Source: JBLHRE01 sp047625765 (GTDB lineage: Bacteria; Bacteroidota; Bacteroidia; Flavobacteriales; JBLHRE01). From it: a DNA stretch of 6,088 bases. This document shows, piece by piece, positions 5,105 to 6,088 of the stretch (its first letter is position 1; the number at the start of each line of letters is the position of its first letter). A model generated the notes under the pieces. It worked only from the letters and a program-made list of their open reading frames with translations. It searched no databases and was not told where the DNA came from. Position numbers and translations under genes: made by a program. The stretch covers positions 1 to 6,088 of the forward strand of contig JBLHRE010000112.1 of NCBI GenBank assembly GCA_047625765.1, given 5' to 3'.

Positions 5105-6088
5105 ATGAAAACTTTAAGCAAACTCATGACCAAAAGTACGTATGCCGTGTTCTTAATTGCATTAGTAGGACTGCACAAACCCTCTTTGGCTCAAAGCCAA
5201 TCCTTGCCCACCATTGCCGTATTAGGAATAGAGAGTAATGGAATAGAACATGAAGCAGATGCAATCTCTTACATGTTACGCTTAGAAATAGAAAAGCTAA
5301 ATGCGTTTTTTGTTATGGACAAATACGATGTTGCCGAAATAGCTGCGAGCAATAATTTGGACATTAAAAACTGCTTTGGAAAAAACTGTGTTACGGCAAC
5401 AGGAAAGGTTCTTGGTGTTGACAAAGTAATCGCGGGAAGTGTCGAACGCTTTGGAGAGAAAATCATCATTTCTATAAAACTCTATGACGTGAAAAGTGGC
5501 ACCGTAGAAAAACAAAATGCCACCGAATACTTGAATCTTCAAACGGAAGTACAGAGAATGATTCGCGTTTCTGTAAAAAAATTGATAGGTATAGAACCCG
5601 ATCCAAATGTGGTAAGTCTATTGATAAATTACGATGTTCCTATACAAAACCCTCAAACCAAACTCGTATTAAATGGGCCAAGAATGGGCTTATCTCTTCC
5701 CTTTGGAGACACCAAACAAATATTAATGGACGACAATAGTAATGGTGGTTTTGATATGTATCCTGCTATGTTTCAGTTTGGATGGCAACAAGAAAAGCAA
5801 TATTTAAGTTCTGGAAATTTTCAAGCATTGATAGAAGGAATCTTTCTAATTGGAGGATTAGAATCTGGAAGAATCGTGCCTTCTGTCAGTCTTATTAATG
5901 GATTTCGATTCGGTAAACAAGGCTGGGAATTTGGATTTGGCCCTAGTATTAGCATTGCAAGAGAGGCTTCCGGGTTTTTTGGTGATGGTAAAAATGGGAC
6001 AGAAGATGGCAAATGGTACTTGGAAGATGAATGGCAAGAAAATGATAACAATATCGAATTACCTTACTCAACGAGTTCCAGGCTTGAC
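5105..6088 (+). CDS. Exported CsgG/TolB-like domain protein with a probable beta-barrel C-terminus, 3' end cut off
   Basis: The frame opens at ATG 5105 and stays open to the window end (328 codons). A signal peptide is visible, with a K-rich start, a hydrophobic core at 13-23 and probable cleavage after SLA (Ala29), so it is exported. Residues 36-155 resemble the alpha-beta domain of CsgG/LpoB/TolB-N-like proteins: strand TIAVLGIESNGI, helix EADAISYMLRLEIEK, strand FFVMDKYDVAEI, a C90-FGKN-C95 loop, then LGVDKVIAGSVERFGEKIIIS and IKLYDVKSGTVEK. The C90/C95 pair could form a disulfide. After about residue 200 the sequence turns rich in glycine and aromatics with alternating strands (ALIEGIFLIGGL, IVPSVSLINGFRFG, GWEFGFGPSISIARE), like the start of an outer-membrane beta-barrel. 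A cell-envelope role is inferred and no specific function is known. Met8 is an alternative start but would shorten the positively charged signal region. The gene is divergent from the helix-turn-helix regulator. Confidence 0.85.
   Translation, partial: MKTLSKLMTKSTYAVFLIALVGLHKPSLAQSQSLPTIAVLGIESNGIEHEADAISYMLRLEIEKLNAFFVMDKYDVAEIAASNNLDIKNCFGKNCVTATGKVLGVDKVIAGSVERFGEKIIISIKLYDVKSGTVEKQNATEYLNLQTEVQRMIRVSVKKLIGIEPDPNVVSLLINYDVPIQNPQTKLVLNGPRMGLSLPFGDTKQILMDDNSNGGFDMYPAMFQFGWQQEKQYLSSGNFQALIEGIFLIGGLESGRIVPSVSLINGFRFGKQGWEFGFGPSISIAREASGFFGDGKNGTEDGKWYLEDEWQENDNNIELPYSTSSRLD

Noticed and set aside
5269..6051. Minus-strand open frames opposite the CsgG-like gene
   Set aside because: The plus strand carries one continuous 328-codon frame with a signal peptide and domain pattern; the minus frames are shadows.

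Overview
The window looks like a piece of a Bacteroidota chromosome, most likely Flavobacteriales or a close relative. The DNA is AT-rich. Shine-Dalgarno sequences are mostly absent, and one TAnnTTTG-type promoter element is visible. The dapF protein has the Bacteroidota-style start KYQGTGNDF, and the HtrA remnant ends in a YYAFGL tail that I associate with Bacteroidota Do proteases. The assignment rests on family recollection, not on a search.

Left part (1-2140, minus strand): a tightly packed run reads leftward as dapF (diaminopimelate epimerase, lysine and peptidoglycan precursor synthesis), then a RimJ/RimL-type GNAT acetyltransferase, then a multiheme c-type cytochrome with four CxxCH sites that runs off the left edge. 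The genes overlap by 7 and 4 bases, so they are probably co-transcribed and translationally coupled.

Middle (2141-3849): a 170-base divergent region separates dapF from a plus-strand HtrA/DegP serine protease. The protease has an intact catalytic triad and one PDZ domain, and then stops early. The next 280 bases are clearly the decayed second PDZ domain of the same gene. The original reading frame can still be followed to an intact family-like C-terminus, but it is interrupted by two isolated nonsense codons and a compensating +1/-1 frameshift pair. The ancestral protein would have been about 478 residues, and the present one is 385. This is the strongest observation in the window.

Right part (3850-6088): a minus-strand helix-turn-helix regulator of about 332 residues is divergent from a plus-strand secreted protein that runs off the right edge. 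The secreted protein has a signal peptide, a CsgG/TolB-like alpha-beta domain and a glycine/aromatic-rich C-terminal part resembling the start of an outer-membrane beta-barrel. The 256-base region between them holds nested palindromes just upstream of the regulator start and a 17-base-period direct repeat. These are plausible operators for the regulator acting on itself and its neighbour. I see no RNA genes, CRISPR arrays or insertion sequences.
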